From: an uncultured Paracoccaceae bacterium | GTDB taxonomy: Bacteria; Pseudomonadota; Alphaproteobacteria; Rhodobacterales; Rhodobacteraceae | Length of the DNA: 64,000 nt | Assembly (NCBI GenBank): GCA_947493255.1 | Contig: CANLQK010000003.1 | Coordinates: 62,001-126,000, forward strand | Reading direction: 5' to 3' | Part shown: one piece after another, positions 36,000 through 44,194 of the stretch | Layout: every line of letters starts with the position of its first letter | How positions within the stretch are numbered: position 1 is the first letter of the stretch | Made by a program: the position numbers and the translations under genes | The notes under the pieces: model-generated | Seen by the model: only the letters and a program-made list of their open reading frames with translations | The model's database searches: none | What the model was told of the DNA's origin: nothing

Positions 36000-36084
36000 G
36001 AATTCATCGGGGCGGGCGCGGCATTGGCAGCATCCGCCCTAATTGTATCTGGAGTTTAGCGCGCAGCGCCGTTAAACGGCGGGC

Positions 36085-36786
36085 ATGACAGATCCAGTAC
36101 GCCCACACCGCAATTTTTATGGCCGCCTTAAAGGCAAGCACCTGAAGAAAAGCCAAGAAGGTTATCTTGAGGAAGATTTGGCTGCGCTGTCGCCTGGTGC
36201 GGTAACGTGGGAGGAAAACCCTGCGCGCGATAACCTTGATTTGGATGGGTTGTTTGGCGGCAAAGATACGTGGCTTGAAGTTGGCTTTGGCGGGGGCGAA
36301 CACGTCATTCACCAAGCGGCTGAAAACCCAAATGTGGGGATTATTGGCTGCGAGCCTTACATAAACGGTGTTGCGATGCTGTTGGGTAAGATCCGCAAGG
36401 CCAGCGTTGAAAACCTAAAGGTCTATCCTGGTGATGTGCGCGACATGTTTGATGTGTTGCCGGATCAATCGATTTCCAAAGCGTTTTTGCTATACCCCGA
36501 CCCATGGCCAAAGGCGCGCCATCATCGCCGTCGGTTCGTGACGCCTGAACATTTGGAACCCTTGGCGCGGGTTCTAAAGCCCGGTGCTGAATTCCGAGTC
36601 GCCACAGACATACCCGATTATGTGCGTCAGACATTGGAAGAGGTTCCAAAGGCTGGGTTTGAATGGTTGGCCGAGGGGCCGGAGGATTGGCGCACATCGT
36701 GGGATGATTGGATTTCCACACGGTATGAGCAAAAAGCGCTGCGCGAAGGCCGCACACCGCACTATCTGACATTCCGTAAAACGTAA
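36085..36786 (+). CDS. trmB: tRNA (guanine46-N7)-methyltransferase
   Basis: SAM-dependent methylation of G46 in the tRNA variable loop. The 233-residue protein shows the SAM-binding LEVGFGGGEH and the TrmB motif LLYPDPWPKARHHRRRF, with a C-terminal TRYEQKALREGR. A CGCCG-TTAAA-CGGCG hairpin (36067-36081) lies immediately before the ATG. It follows metK, which supplies its cofactor. Confidence 0.95.
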   Translation: MTDPVRPHRNFYGRLKGKHLKKSQEGYLEEDLAALSPGAVTWEENPARDNLDLDGLFGGKDTWLEVGFGGGEHVIHQAAENPNVGIIGCEPYINGVAMLLGKIRKASVENLKVYPGDVRDMFDVLPDQSISKAFLLYPDPWPKARHHRRRFVTPEHLEPLARVLKPGAEFRVATDIPDYVRQTLEEVPKAGFEWLAEGPEDWRTSWDDWISTRYEQKALREGRTPHYLTFRKT

Positions 36787-36880
36787 GTTTTTCACTGTTT
36801 TTAAGGCAGAACGACGGGCAGGGCGTGGACCTTAGCCCCCGTGCGGTTTATCACGCCTTAACAGATTGAAGGACGTACCT

Positions 36881-38233
36881 ATGTCGAGCCACGGCGACCC
36901 TATTCCAATGACATCCCGCAAGGGCGGACCGCTGAAGGGGGACGCCCATGTGCCGGGTGATAAGTCCATCTCGCATCGGTCGTTGATTTTGGGCGCGATG
37001 GCCGTAGGCGAGACGAAAATCACGGGCCTGTTGGAAGGCCAAGATGTGCTGGACACAGGCCGCGCGATGGAAGCGTTTGGCGCAACGGTCACAAACCACG
37101 GTGGCGGTGAATGGTCCGTGCATGGGGTTGGGGTTGGCGGTTTTGCAGAACCTGACAACGTGATCGATTGTGGAAACTCGGGCACCGGTGTGCGTTTGAT
37201 CATGGGGTGCATGGCGACGTCTGACATTACCGTCACGTTCACGGGGGATGCGTCGTTGAACAGCCGCCCTATGGGGCGCGTTACGGACCCGTTGGCCTTG
37301 TACGGCACGCAAACAGTTGGCCGCGAAGGTGGCCGTTTGCCGATGACATTGGTTGGCGCGAAAGACCCAACACCGGTGCGCTACACGGTGCCAGTGCCAT
37401 CTGCGCAGGTGAAATCTGCGGTATTGTTGGCGGGGTTGAACGCGCCCGGGCAAACCGTTGTGATCGAGAAAGAAGCAACGCGCGACCACACCGAGCGGAT
37501 GTTGGTTGGTTTTGGTGCCGAGCTGTCGGTTGAGGAAACCGACGAGGGCCGCGTGATTACGCTGACGGGCCAACCGGAATTGAAACCGCAAGACATTGTT
37601 GTGCCACGCGACCCAAGTTCAGCGGCGTTTCCGGTGTGTGCGGCGCTTTTGGCCGAAGGGTCGAACGTTTTGGTGCCCAATATCGGGCTAAACCCAACCC
37701 GTGCCGGACTGTTTTACACCCTACAAGAAATGGGCGCGGACCTGACGTTTGAAAACATGCGCGAAGAGGGCGGCGAACCTGTGGCCGACCTGCGGGCGAA
37801 ATATTCACCAAACATGAAGGGTATCGAAGTGCCACCTGCGCGTGCGGCGTCGATGATTGATGAATACCCTGTGCTGTCTTGTGTGGCCGCGTTTGCCGAA
37901 GGGCAGACCGTCATGCGCGGCGTGAAAGAACTGCGCGTCAAGGAAAGCGACCGGATTGACGCGATGGCCAAGGGCCTGCGCGCTGCCGGTGTTGAAGTTG
38001 ACGAAGGCGAAGACTGGTGGATCGTCACCGGCAAAGGTTTTGGCAATGTGACAGGTGGTGCGACTGTTGAAAGCCGTCTGGATCACCGGATTGCGATGTC
38101 GTTTTTGGTGATGGGGTTGGCAACCAACGAGCCGATGACCGTGGATGACGGCGGTCCGATTGCGACGTCGTTCCCGATTTTCGAAAGCTTGATGACCAGC
38201 CTTGGGGCAGGGATCACGCGGACGAACGGCTGA
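36881..38233 (+). CDS. aroA: 3-phosphoshikimate 1-carboxyvinyltransferase (EPSP synthase)
   Basis: Shikimate-pathway enzyme joining PEP to shikimate-3-phosphate. 450 residues, class II-like. Signatures: [16 protein letters not shown] near the N-terminus, [11 protein letters not shown], and [17 protein letters not shown]. The start is ATG 36881 with AAGGA 8 nt upstream; a TTG at 36866 overlaps that site. The stop shares a base with the next gene's ATG (TGATG). Confidence 0.95.
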   Translation: MSSHGDPIPMTSRKGGPLKGDAHVPGDKSISHRSLILGAMAVGETKITGLLEGQDVLDTGRAMEAFGATVTNHGGGEWSVHGVGVGGFAEPDNVIDCGNSGTGVRLIMGCMATSDITVTFTGDASLNSRPMGRVTDPLALYGTQTVGREGGRLPMTLVGAKDPTPVRYTVPVPSAQVKSAVLLAGLNAPGQTVVIEKEATRDHTERMLVGFGAELSVEETDEGRVITLTGQPELKPQDIVVPRDPSSAAFPVCAALLAEGSNVLVPNIGLNPTRAGLFYTLQEMGADLTFENMREEGGEPVADLRAKYSPNMKGIEVPPARAASMIDEYPVLSCVAAFAEGQTVMRGVKELRVKESDRIDAMAKGLRAAGVEVDEGEDWWIVTGKGFGNVTGGATVESRLDHRIAMSFLVMGLATNEPMTVDDGGPIATSFPIFESLMTSLGAGITRTNG

Positions 38234-38709
38234 TGGTGATTGCGCGTCACATCACAGGGTGGGGGGCTTTGATCAGCTACCTGGTGATGGGCGCGATGTT
38301 GTATTTCACAGTTCTTCCTACGGTAGGTTGGATGTGGCCGCCCGATTTTCATTTGCGCGGGTATGATGCCGATATGATGGCCGTTTTTTGGACTGCGCTG
38401 ACGGCGGAAGCCCATGAAACCTATCGCGGTATTTTGATGCTTTGGGATCGTGTATTTATAGTCTGCGTCACGGTCTGGCTGATGTTGGTCGGTTGGCGCG
38501 GTGGGTGGATGCGTTACGCCGTTGCCTTGCTCGCTTGCCTGTATGCAGGGATTGATTTGGCGGAGAATGCCGCCATTCATGGATTTATCAGTAACGTGGT
38601 CTGGGATCCGCGATGGGTTGATCTGGGGAGCCATTTGACGATGGCAAAGTTTGCGGCGGCTTACCTTTGTGTTTTGGTTTTGATTGTCCACCTGAGGAGA
38701 ACGGTTTGA
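38233..38709 (+). CDS. Hypothetical membrane protein between aroA and cmk
   Basis: A 158-residue protein with four hydrophobic helices (about 10-30, 68-88, 92-110 and 133-154). It has no motif that I recognise. It overlaps aroA by 1 bp and cmk by 4 bp, so it is translationally coupled to both. Confidence 0.8.
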   Translation: MVIARHITGWGALISYLVMGAMLYFTVLPTVGWMWPPDFHLRGYDADMMAVFWTALTAEAHETYRGILMLWDRVFIVCVTVWLMLVGWRGGWMRYAVALLACLYAGIDLAENAAIHGFISNVVWDPRWVDLGSHLTMAKFAAAYLCVLVLIVHLRRTV

Positions 38710-39323
38710 TTTTCACGGTTGCGATTGATGGCCCTGCGGCAGCAGGCAAGGGGACGATATCCAAGGCGGTCGCTGCACATTTCGGGTTCGCGCATTTGGA
38801 TACGGGGCTTTTGTACCGCGCCGTTGGTGCGAAGGTGTTGAATGGGCAAGACCCGTTAGACGCGGCCGAAACGCTAACCGCGCGCGATTTAGAGGCGACG
38901 AACCTACGCACGCCGGATGTGGCCCAAGCGGCCAGTAAGGTGGCGGTTGTCAAAGAGGTTCGTGCAGCGTTGGTTGCTTTTCAACGCAGCTTTGCTGCAC
39001 GTAGCGGTGGCGCTGTTTTGGACGGGCGCGACATTGGGACGGTGATCTGTCCGACGGCCCATGCAAAGCTGTTTGTTACGGCAAGCGCGCAAACACGTGC
39101 AACGCGCCGCCACGCCGAACTGCAGGCGTCTGGGATTAGTGATAGTTTCGAACAAGTGCTGGCGGATGTGAAAGCCCGTGACGAACGCGATACCAACCGC
39201 GCCGAGGCCCCCATGATTGCTGCTGCGGATGCAGTGACATTGGACACATCCGGCTTGTCTATCGACGAAGCTGTCGCGCAAGCGATTGCGATCATCGAAC
39301 GTTCACGCAGCAGTGCTTTGTGA
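38706..39323 (+). CDS. cmk: Cytidylate kinase
   Basis: Phosphorylates CMP and dCMP. The 205-residue protein opens with the P-loop [12 protein letters not shown] and has the CMP-binding [11 protein letters not shown] and [11 protein letters not shown]. The start is TTG 38706, with GAGGAG upstream and a 4-bp overlap with the preceding stop (TTGA). In relatives rpsA follows directly; here 4.9 kb of other genes come between. Confidence 0.93.
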   Translation: MIFTVAIDGPAAAGKGTISKAVAAHFGFAHLDTGLLYRAVGAKVLNGQDPLDAAETLTARDLEATNLRTPDVAQAASKVAVVKEVRAALVAFQRSFAARSGGAVLDGRDIGTVICPTAHAKLFVTASAQTRATRRHAELQASGISDSFEQVLADVKARDERDTNRAEAPMIAAADAVTLDTSGLSIDEAVAQAIAIIERSRSSAL

Positions 39324-39376
39324 TTGATCGGGTGCGGCGCTAGGGTGGTTTTACCCTAACGAGAAGGCCTCCCGAT

Positions 39377-39886
39377 ATGTTCAGACTATTTATGGTTTTG
39401 GTGTTGCTGTCTTCAACGGTGAGCGCGCAAGAAGCGCCCATGACGGTCGAACGGATGGCCGAAATTATCGTGACCATAGACCCAGAGGCCAACGTGACGC
39501 CAAATGGGTTTGAGCTGACGTTAGAAGACATTCCAGTTTTGATTGTTGTATCGCCAGCGGCAGACAGAATGCGTGCGCTGGTGCCGATTGCCAGTGTAGA
39601 AGATGTGACGCCAGAAGAGATGTTGCGTATGATGCAGGCCAATTTCGATACCGCACTAGACGGACGATACGCCGTGGCACAGGGACGTGTTTGGGGTGTG
39701 TTTATACATCCGTTGTCAGCGCTGGAACGCGAACAGTTTCTGTCGGGGATTGCGCAGACTGTGAACCTCGCGCGGACATACGGGTCGCTTTATACGGGCG
39801 GCGCAAATGTGTTTGGGCGCGGAGATTCTGGCGAGATATATCGCGAGTTGTTTGAAGACCTGATCGGGCGCGGACAGGATATATAG
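39377..39886 (+). CDS. Exported hypothetical protein
   Basis: A 169-residue protein with a signal peptide (1-17, ending VSA before QE). The mature part is a small alpha/beta domain with LTLEDIPVLIVVSP and a hydrophobic helix. The shape is reminiscent of YbjN/secretion-chaperone-like folds, but this is only an impression; I do not recognise the family. It stops 4 bp before the convergent phosphatase gene. Confidence 0.7.
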   Translation: MFRLFMVLVLLSSTVSAQEAPMTVERMAEIIVTIDPEANVTPNGFELTLEDIPVLIVVSPAADRMRALVPIASVEDVTPEEMLRMMQANFDTALDGRYAVAQGRVWGVFIHPLSALEREQFLSGIAQTVNLARTYGSLYTGGANVFGRGDSGEIYRELFEDLIGRGQDI

Positions 39887-39889
39887 GCG

Positions 39890-40537
39890 TTAGAAATGCG
39901 TACGATGATCCGCCAGTTCAGGTGGGTCGAGGTGGGGGATCGTGTTGAATGACATCAACGCTGTGCCCTCTGGCCTGATGTGAAATTTGTGCAGGGATGA
40001 ATTGAAAACGGGCAACATGACCCGTGCCATTTGTTCTGCGCTAAGACCTAATGTCGCCCGCATGATCATCGAGATAACCCCGCCCGATGTGACGCATAAA
40101 ACCCGCTTTCCAGGTTTTGCGGCCTCGGCCACTGCCGCAAGGATGCGGGTTTGGAACGTCGCGAACGGTTCGTCACCATCAATGTGCTGTTGTTCCCACG
40201 CGACGAGGGTTTGTGGCATGTGCTGCGCAAAGTCTTCAGAACTGACAGGGGGCTTGAGGCTATATTTTGCCTGCATATCGCGCACCAGCGCGAAGTACCC
40301 CAGTTCGTTCAAACGTTCGTCTTCCAATTCAGGTTCAAACCCCATGCCAACGGCGGTTTCACGATGGCGGCGCATTGTCCCCGAAATGGTGAGATCAAAG
40401 GGCGCTTCGTGGGCACGCATCCATTCCCCAAGAAGGTTCGCTTGACGATGCCCAAGATCCGACAGCCGGTCATAGTCTTCCTCTGACGAGGCGCTTGAAT
40501 TGGCCTGACCATGACGAACAAGGTAGAGTTGGCCCAT
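39890..40537 (-). CDS. Histidine phosphatase family protein
   Basis: A 215-residue phosphoglycerate-mutase-like phosphatase. The catalytic RHGQ (residues 8-11) is near the N-terminus, with LSDLGHRQANLLGEWM after it; the second His lies in VTSGGVISM, where the family usually has His (here Ser-Gly-Gly), so activity may differ. No signal peptide. The substrate is unknown. It overlaps no neighbour but lies 3 bp before the exported Cys-rich gene. Confidence 0.8.
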   Translation of the reverse strand: MGQLYLVRHGQANSSASSEEDYDRLSDLGHRQANLLGEWMRAHEAPFDLTISGTMRRHRETAVGMGFEPELEDERLNELGYFALVRDMQAKYSLKPPVSSEDFAQHMPQTLVAWEQQHIDGDEPFATFQTRILAAVAEAAKPGKRVLCVTSGGVISMIMRATLGLSAEQMARVMLPVFNSSLHKFHIRPEGTALMSFNTIPHLDPPELADHRTHF

Positions 40538-40540
40538 GGT

Positions 40541-41215
40541 TTACCCCTGACGTTCTAAGGAGAGGTCGCGCCAAATTTGCGCGGTTCCATCAGACATACA
40601 ATCTGCGAATTCAGCTGTTAGGTGATCACTGTCCAACGGGTTTGCATGCGTCTTTTCGCAGCTGTTTGATTGGCGCGCCAATAGGTCACGGATGGTTGGG
40701 CCATGAACGTTCCCCTCTTGAAGATCGAGCAAGGCTTGGTTCCACAATCGGTATTGCAAGAACGCCAGCTCGCGGCATTCGTTCAAGAATGCGCTACAAT
40801 TGAGCATGTTATCTAGCGGTACGGCGCCCTCATCAGCCAGAATATCGGATGTGAAGGTGATGCAATGTTCTGCTGGCAGCGGGTCAAATTCTGAAAAAAG
40901 CGTGAAGTCTGTGGTGTCGCACCCGACATCGGCTGCGATTTGGATACCAAAGGCGGGCAAGCCTGCATCCTCAAAAGGAAGGGCACAATCGCGTAACTTC
41001 GTAGGAATACAGATTTCAAATGCATGGGCGACTGCGCGTTTTAGGACATAGGCGTCTGCAAGTATTTCGCGGCAGGACGCGACAAGATCTGCGGCCTCTG
41101 GATCTTGGGTGCATTGTGCAAAGGCGGCGTCATAGCTGAACACGGCTGGGTGTGGCACGGTTTGGGCCGCGATGGATGTGGGCAGCAGCGCGAATATGAA
41201 AAGCAGTTTGTACAT
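40541..41215 (-). CDS. Exported Cys-rich hypothetical protein
   Basis: A 224-residue protein with a signal peptide (1-17, ending IAA) and about ten cysteines spread over the mature part, suggesting a disulphide-stabilised periplasmic protein. The C-terminal half, CRELAFLQYRLWNQALLDL, resembles DUF1311/LprI-like lysozyme-inhibitor helices, but only weakly. The start is ATG 41215; an ATG at 41227 is possible. It is cotranscribed with the histidine phosphatase gene. Confidence 0.65.
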   Translation of the reverse strand: MYKLLFIFALLPTSIAAQTVPHPAVFSYDAAFAQCTQDPEAADLVASCREILADAYVLKRAVAHAFEICIPTKLRDCALPFEDAGLPAFGIQIAADVGCDTTDFTLFSEFDPLPAEHCITFTSDILADEGAVPLDNMLNCSAFLNECRELAFLQYRLWNQALLDLQEGNVHGPTIRDLLARQSNSCEKTHANPLDSDHLTAEFADCMSDGTAQIWRDLSLERQG

Positions 41216-41335
41216 GGCGCGCACCATAGACGTCTGACGCAAAGGCGCAATCGGTGCGTGGGGGCAGTTGGGCGGTGCGTTTTCGGGAATTGCCGTGTTA
41301 TGATGGACCCAACAAAAGTTTGATTGCGAGCCACT

Positions 41336-42499
41336 ATGTCTGATCTGAAAATTACCTGCCCAACCTGTTCGACCGAGATTGAGTTGACCGAGCAATTGGC
41401 GGGGCCATTGGTTGCTGACCTGAAGGCGACGTTCAAAGACCAATTAGCCCAACGCGAAGCCGCGACGGCACATGCCGTTGCGCAGGCCGAGGCGAAAGCA
41501 AAGGCCGAAGGCAAGGCAGAGGCAAGTGCCGAGCAGGTGGCGTTGCAGGAACGGGTTAAAGAGCAGGACGAAAAGCTTCGTTTGGCGCAGGCTGCACAGG
41601 CTGCTGCAATGAAACGCGAACAGCAACTGAAAGACAAAGAAGCTGAGATGGAGCTAACGTTGCAAAAGATGTTGGCCGCCGAACGGCCCGCATTGGAGGA
41701 AAAGTTGGCGAAAGAGGCGCAAGAACGCGCGTCTTTGAAAGAGGCAGAGCAAGCGCAAAAGATTGGTGCGCTAACCAAGCGTATCGAAGATTTGCAGCAA
41801 CGTGCGACCCAAGGGTCGATGCAGACCCAAGGCGAGGCTGCCGAGATCGTGCTGGAAGATACATTGGCGCAGGCTTTTCCGATGGATGGGTTTGTGCCGG
41901 TCGGCAAAGGGGTGAACGGAGCCGATGTTCGCCAAGATGTTATGACGCCAACAGGCACGGCGGGAAGCATTTTATGGGAAAGTAAACGCACGAAGAACTG
42001 GACGGCGAGCTGGTTGCCCAAGCTGCGTGGAGATCAAAGAGCGGCTGGGTGCGAAATAGCGGTGATCACATCGGTGGCGTTGCCCGACGGGATTGACAGC
42101 TTTGGCATGGTTGACGGGATTTGGGTGTGCGCGCCGCGTTACGCCATTCCACTGGCGACGTCGCTGCGCCAAGGCTTATTGGATGTCGCGGGGGCGAAGG
42201 GCCGCGCGATGGGTCAAGAAACCAAGGCTGAACTGGTTTACGAGTATCTGACAGGTACCCAGTTTAAGCAGCGGGTGGATGCCATCGTTGAACGTTTCGA
42301 AGATATGCAAACGGAATTGGCCAAGGAGCGTAAGTTCATGGAACGTGGCTGGGCGTTGCGTGCGAAACAAATTGACCTAGTGATTGCATCAACCGTTGGC
42401 ATGCACGGTGATTTGCAGGGGATTGCGGGCCGCGCCATGCCAGAGATCGAGAGCGTCGAGAACTTGATGATCGGGAATGATGACGAGACGCTGCTATAG
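41336..42499 (+). CDS. DUF2130 protein (coiled coil plus nuclease-like domain)
   Basis: A 387-residue protein. It opens with a small zinc-ribbon-like CPTCSTEIEL (6-15), then a long Ala/Glu/Gln-rich coiled coil (about 35-160), and ends with the DUF2130 domain (about 170-385). There, GEAAEIVLEDTLAQAFP, the Asp of DVRQDV and WESKRTKNW follow the order of a PD-(D/E)XK nuclease core. A DNA-processing role is inference. The ATG at 41336 is preferred over the TTG at 41324. The last bases overlap the convergent tetR gene. Confidence 0.85.
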   Translation: MSDLKITCPTCSTEIELTEQLAGPLVADLKATFKDQLAQREAATAHAVAQAEAKAKAEGKAEASAEQVALQERVKEQDEKLRLAQAAQAAAMKREQQLKDKEAEMELTLQKMLAAERPALEEKLAKEAQERASLKEAEQAQKIGALTKRIEDLQQRATQGSMQTQGEAAEIVLEDTLAQAFPMDGFVPVGKGVNGADVRQDVMTPTGTAGSILWESKRTKNWTASWLPKLRGDQRAAGCEIAVITSVALPDGIDSFGMVDGIWVCAPRYAIPLATSLRQGLLDVAGAKGRAMGQETKAELVYEYLTGTQFKQRVDAIVERFEDMQTELAKERKFMERGWALRAKQIDLVIASTVGMHGDLQGIAGRAMPEIESVENLMIGNDDETLL

Positions 42500-43066
42500 T
42501 CGCGCAAGGCTTTGTGCGATGTCATCAGCCGTTTTGAACGCATCAAATTCCGGACGTTCAGCGGAGAGGCGCAAGCCAAGTAGATCGGACTGATATCGCT
42601 GCGCCAATTGTTTGGTGTCATGATCTGCAGCGATTTGCCCGTTCGATTGGGCCGCGGCGAATAGGGCTGTGAATTTGGACTCCATGGTGCGCAGGTGCGC
42701 ATCCGCCTGATCCGCAAGGGGGTGGTTTTGCGGGGCCAGTTCAAGATAGGTTTTGGCCAACATACAGGCTCGCGCGGCCGCTGCGTCGTTTTCTAAAATT
42801 GATTTCGGATAAGCCTGAAGGGTTGCCAGTGGTCCGATGTCCGCGACCATTTTGTCGAGGCCCGCCGAGCCGTCAGCGATATAACGATCCAATGCCAGCG
42901 AATACAGGGCATCTTTGGACCCAAAGGCTGAATAGATGCTGCCCGGGTTCAATTGGAGAACGTTTTCTAGATCTTTGAGCGAGGTGCCAGCCCACCCCTT
43001 CCGCCAAAACACATCGCGTGCGCGACAGATGAGGTCTTGCTTATCGTAGGACGGGCGGCGTGGCAT
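42494..43066 (-). CDS. TetR family transcriptional repressor
   Basis: A 190-residue TetR-type repressor. The helix-turn-helix lies at about 27-48 (TSLKDLENVLQLNPGSIYSAFG). The ligand-binding half resembles TetR_C regulators of reactive-compound genes (ACMLAKTYLEL). It is divergent from the carboxymuconolactone decarboxylase-like gene, with a 16-bp palindrome between them, and probably controls both. Confidence 0.9.
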   Translation of the reverse strand: MPRRPSYDKQDLICRARDVFWRKGWAGTSLKDLENVLQLNPGSIYSAFGSKDALYSLALDRYIADGSAGLDKMVADIGPLATLQAYPKSILENDAAAARACMLAKTYLELAPQNHPLADQADAHLRTMESKFTALFAAAQSNGQIAADHDTKQLAQRYQSDLLGLRLSAERPEFDAFKTADDIAQSLARL

Positions 43067-43086
43067 TTTTTAATCACAAACAGTTG

Positions 43087-43126
43087 TTGAGCGATTACTT
43101 ATTTATATTCTTGAGTGATCGCTCAA
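43087..43126. promoter_or_regulatory. TetR operator between divergent tetR and AhpD-like genes
   Basis: TTGAGTGATCGCTCAA (43111-43126) is a 14/16 palindrome. A second, decayed copy, TTGAGCGATTACTTAT, lies at 43087-43102, with the left arm kept and the right arm lost. Starts are 24 bp apart. Confidence 0.65.
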
Positions 43127-43172
43127 TAAAGCCTAAATCGGTCGTGAACTTAATTTTGATCCGGAGAGTACA

Positions 43173-43742
43173 ATGACTGATTTCCCATCGCACGACCTCG
43201 AAACTGCACCAGAGGCGTCCAAGCCGTTGCTAGAGAAATCCCAAGCGGCGTTTGGCCGATTGCCTGGTTTGCACAAAGTGTTGGCAGAAAGCCCGCAGGC
43301 GTTTGAAGGCTACCAAGTGCTGCACAAACTGGCGACAGAAACAGATTTCAACGCGGATGAGATCACCGTTGTTTGGCAGACAATCAACGTTGAAAACGAA
43401 TGCCACTACTGTGTTCCGGCGCACACTGGCATCGCGAAGATGATGAAGGTCGATGATGCATTGTCCGAAGCGTTGCGCAACGAAGCACCATTGCCGACAG
43501 ACAAATTGAACGCATTGCGCAAGTTCACGCTGCAAGTTGTGCGCCAGCGCGGCAACATTGAAGATGCTCAGTTCGATGCATTCTTTGCGGCAGGATTTAC
43601 GCATCGATCAGCTTTGGACGTTGTGTTGGTTGTGGCGCAGAAAACCATGTCCAACTACATCAACCACTTTGCCAAAACACCAGTGGACGAAGTGTTCCAC
43701 CCATTGCTTTGGACACGTGGCGATACGCCTGTTGAGGCTTAA
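43173..43742 (+). CDS. Carboxymuconolactone decarboxylase family protein, AhpD-like
   Basis: A 189-residue protein with the AhpD-type redox site ECHYCVPAH (Glu 76, Cys 77, Cys 80, His 84), which in AhpD carries electrons to peroxiredoxin. Homologues under TetR control act in peroxide or electrophile defence. It is divergent from the tetR gene, ended by a strong terminator. The physiological partner is unknown. Confidence 0.85.
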   Translation: MTDFPSHDLETAPEASKPLLEKSQAAFGRLPGLHKVLAESPQAFEGYQVLHKLATETDFNADEITVVWQTINVENECHYCVPAHTGIAKMMKVDDALSEALRNEAPLPTDKLNALRKFTLQVVRQRGNIEDAQFDAFFAAGFTHRSALDVVLVVAQKTMSNYINHFAKTPVDEVFHPLLWTRGDTPVEA

Positions 43743-43764
43743 ATTCTTTCAGTAGAAAGGGTTG

Positions 43765-43793
43765 AAAGGGGCGCCGGTTGGCGCCCTTTGTTT
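43765..43793 (+). terminator. Intrinsic terminator after the AhpD-like gene
   Basis: GGGCGCC / GGCGCCC arms extended by AAA / TTT around a short loop, followed by T-rich DNA. Confidence 0.8.
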
Positions 43794-44194
43794 GTTTGTG
43801 TTCGCGTTCGGAGGTCCATGCGTCAAGTTCTTTAGAAGAAATTACGTTAAAACCCTATGCGAAGGTTTGGTTTCAGACTTTCGCGAAAGTTTAAGTGAGC
43901 TGCAAAATTGATGTTTGGTCTGAAATTTCCTGCATGGAGTTTACCGGTGCGCAACAGAATCCGTTCGAAGGTGGGCCATTGTGTATAGCCCTTGCAAACA
44001 AGCCCTATTCGGCCTATACGCCGCCCAGTTGATGGGTCGTTAGAACACACAACAGGGCAGGGTCGGGGTTTCCGGCCCTCTTTTGTTGTTTAAACCCACC
44101 AGCATTTTTAACCCGTCCCACCACCGTGGGATTCCAATCACAAGTCCGGCGGGCAAGTCCCGTGCAGGCCAACACATACGGAAACAGACGCCAC
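43794..44194 (+). other. 401-bp rpsA leader/intergenic region
   Basis: No gene that I can support. It contains an intrinsic terminator-like hairpin (44051-44090) and TCCCAC-CACC-GTGGGA (44113-44128) before rpsA. Short frames on the minus strand here have no family resemblance. The region is either the long leader of rpsA with an attenuator or a small RNA followed by a separate rpsA promoter. Confidence 0.5.
44051..44090 (+). terminator. Terminator or attenuator about 105 nt before rpsA
   Basis: AGGGTCGG / CCGGCCCT stem with a GGTTT loop, extended by CAACA / TGTTG, and followed by CTTTTGTTGTTT. No plus-strand gene is known between it and the terminator at 43765, so it ends an unidentified short transcript or attenuates rpsA. 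Confidence 0.6.
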
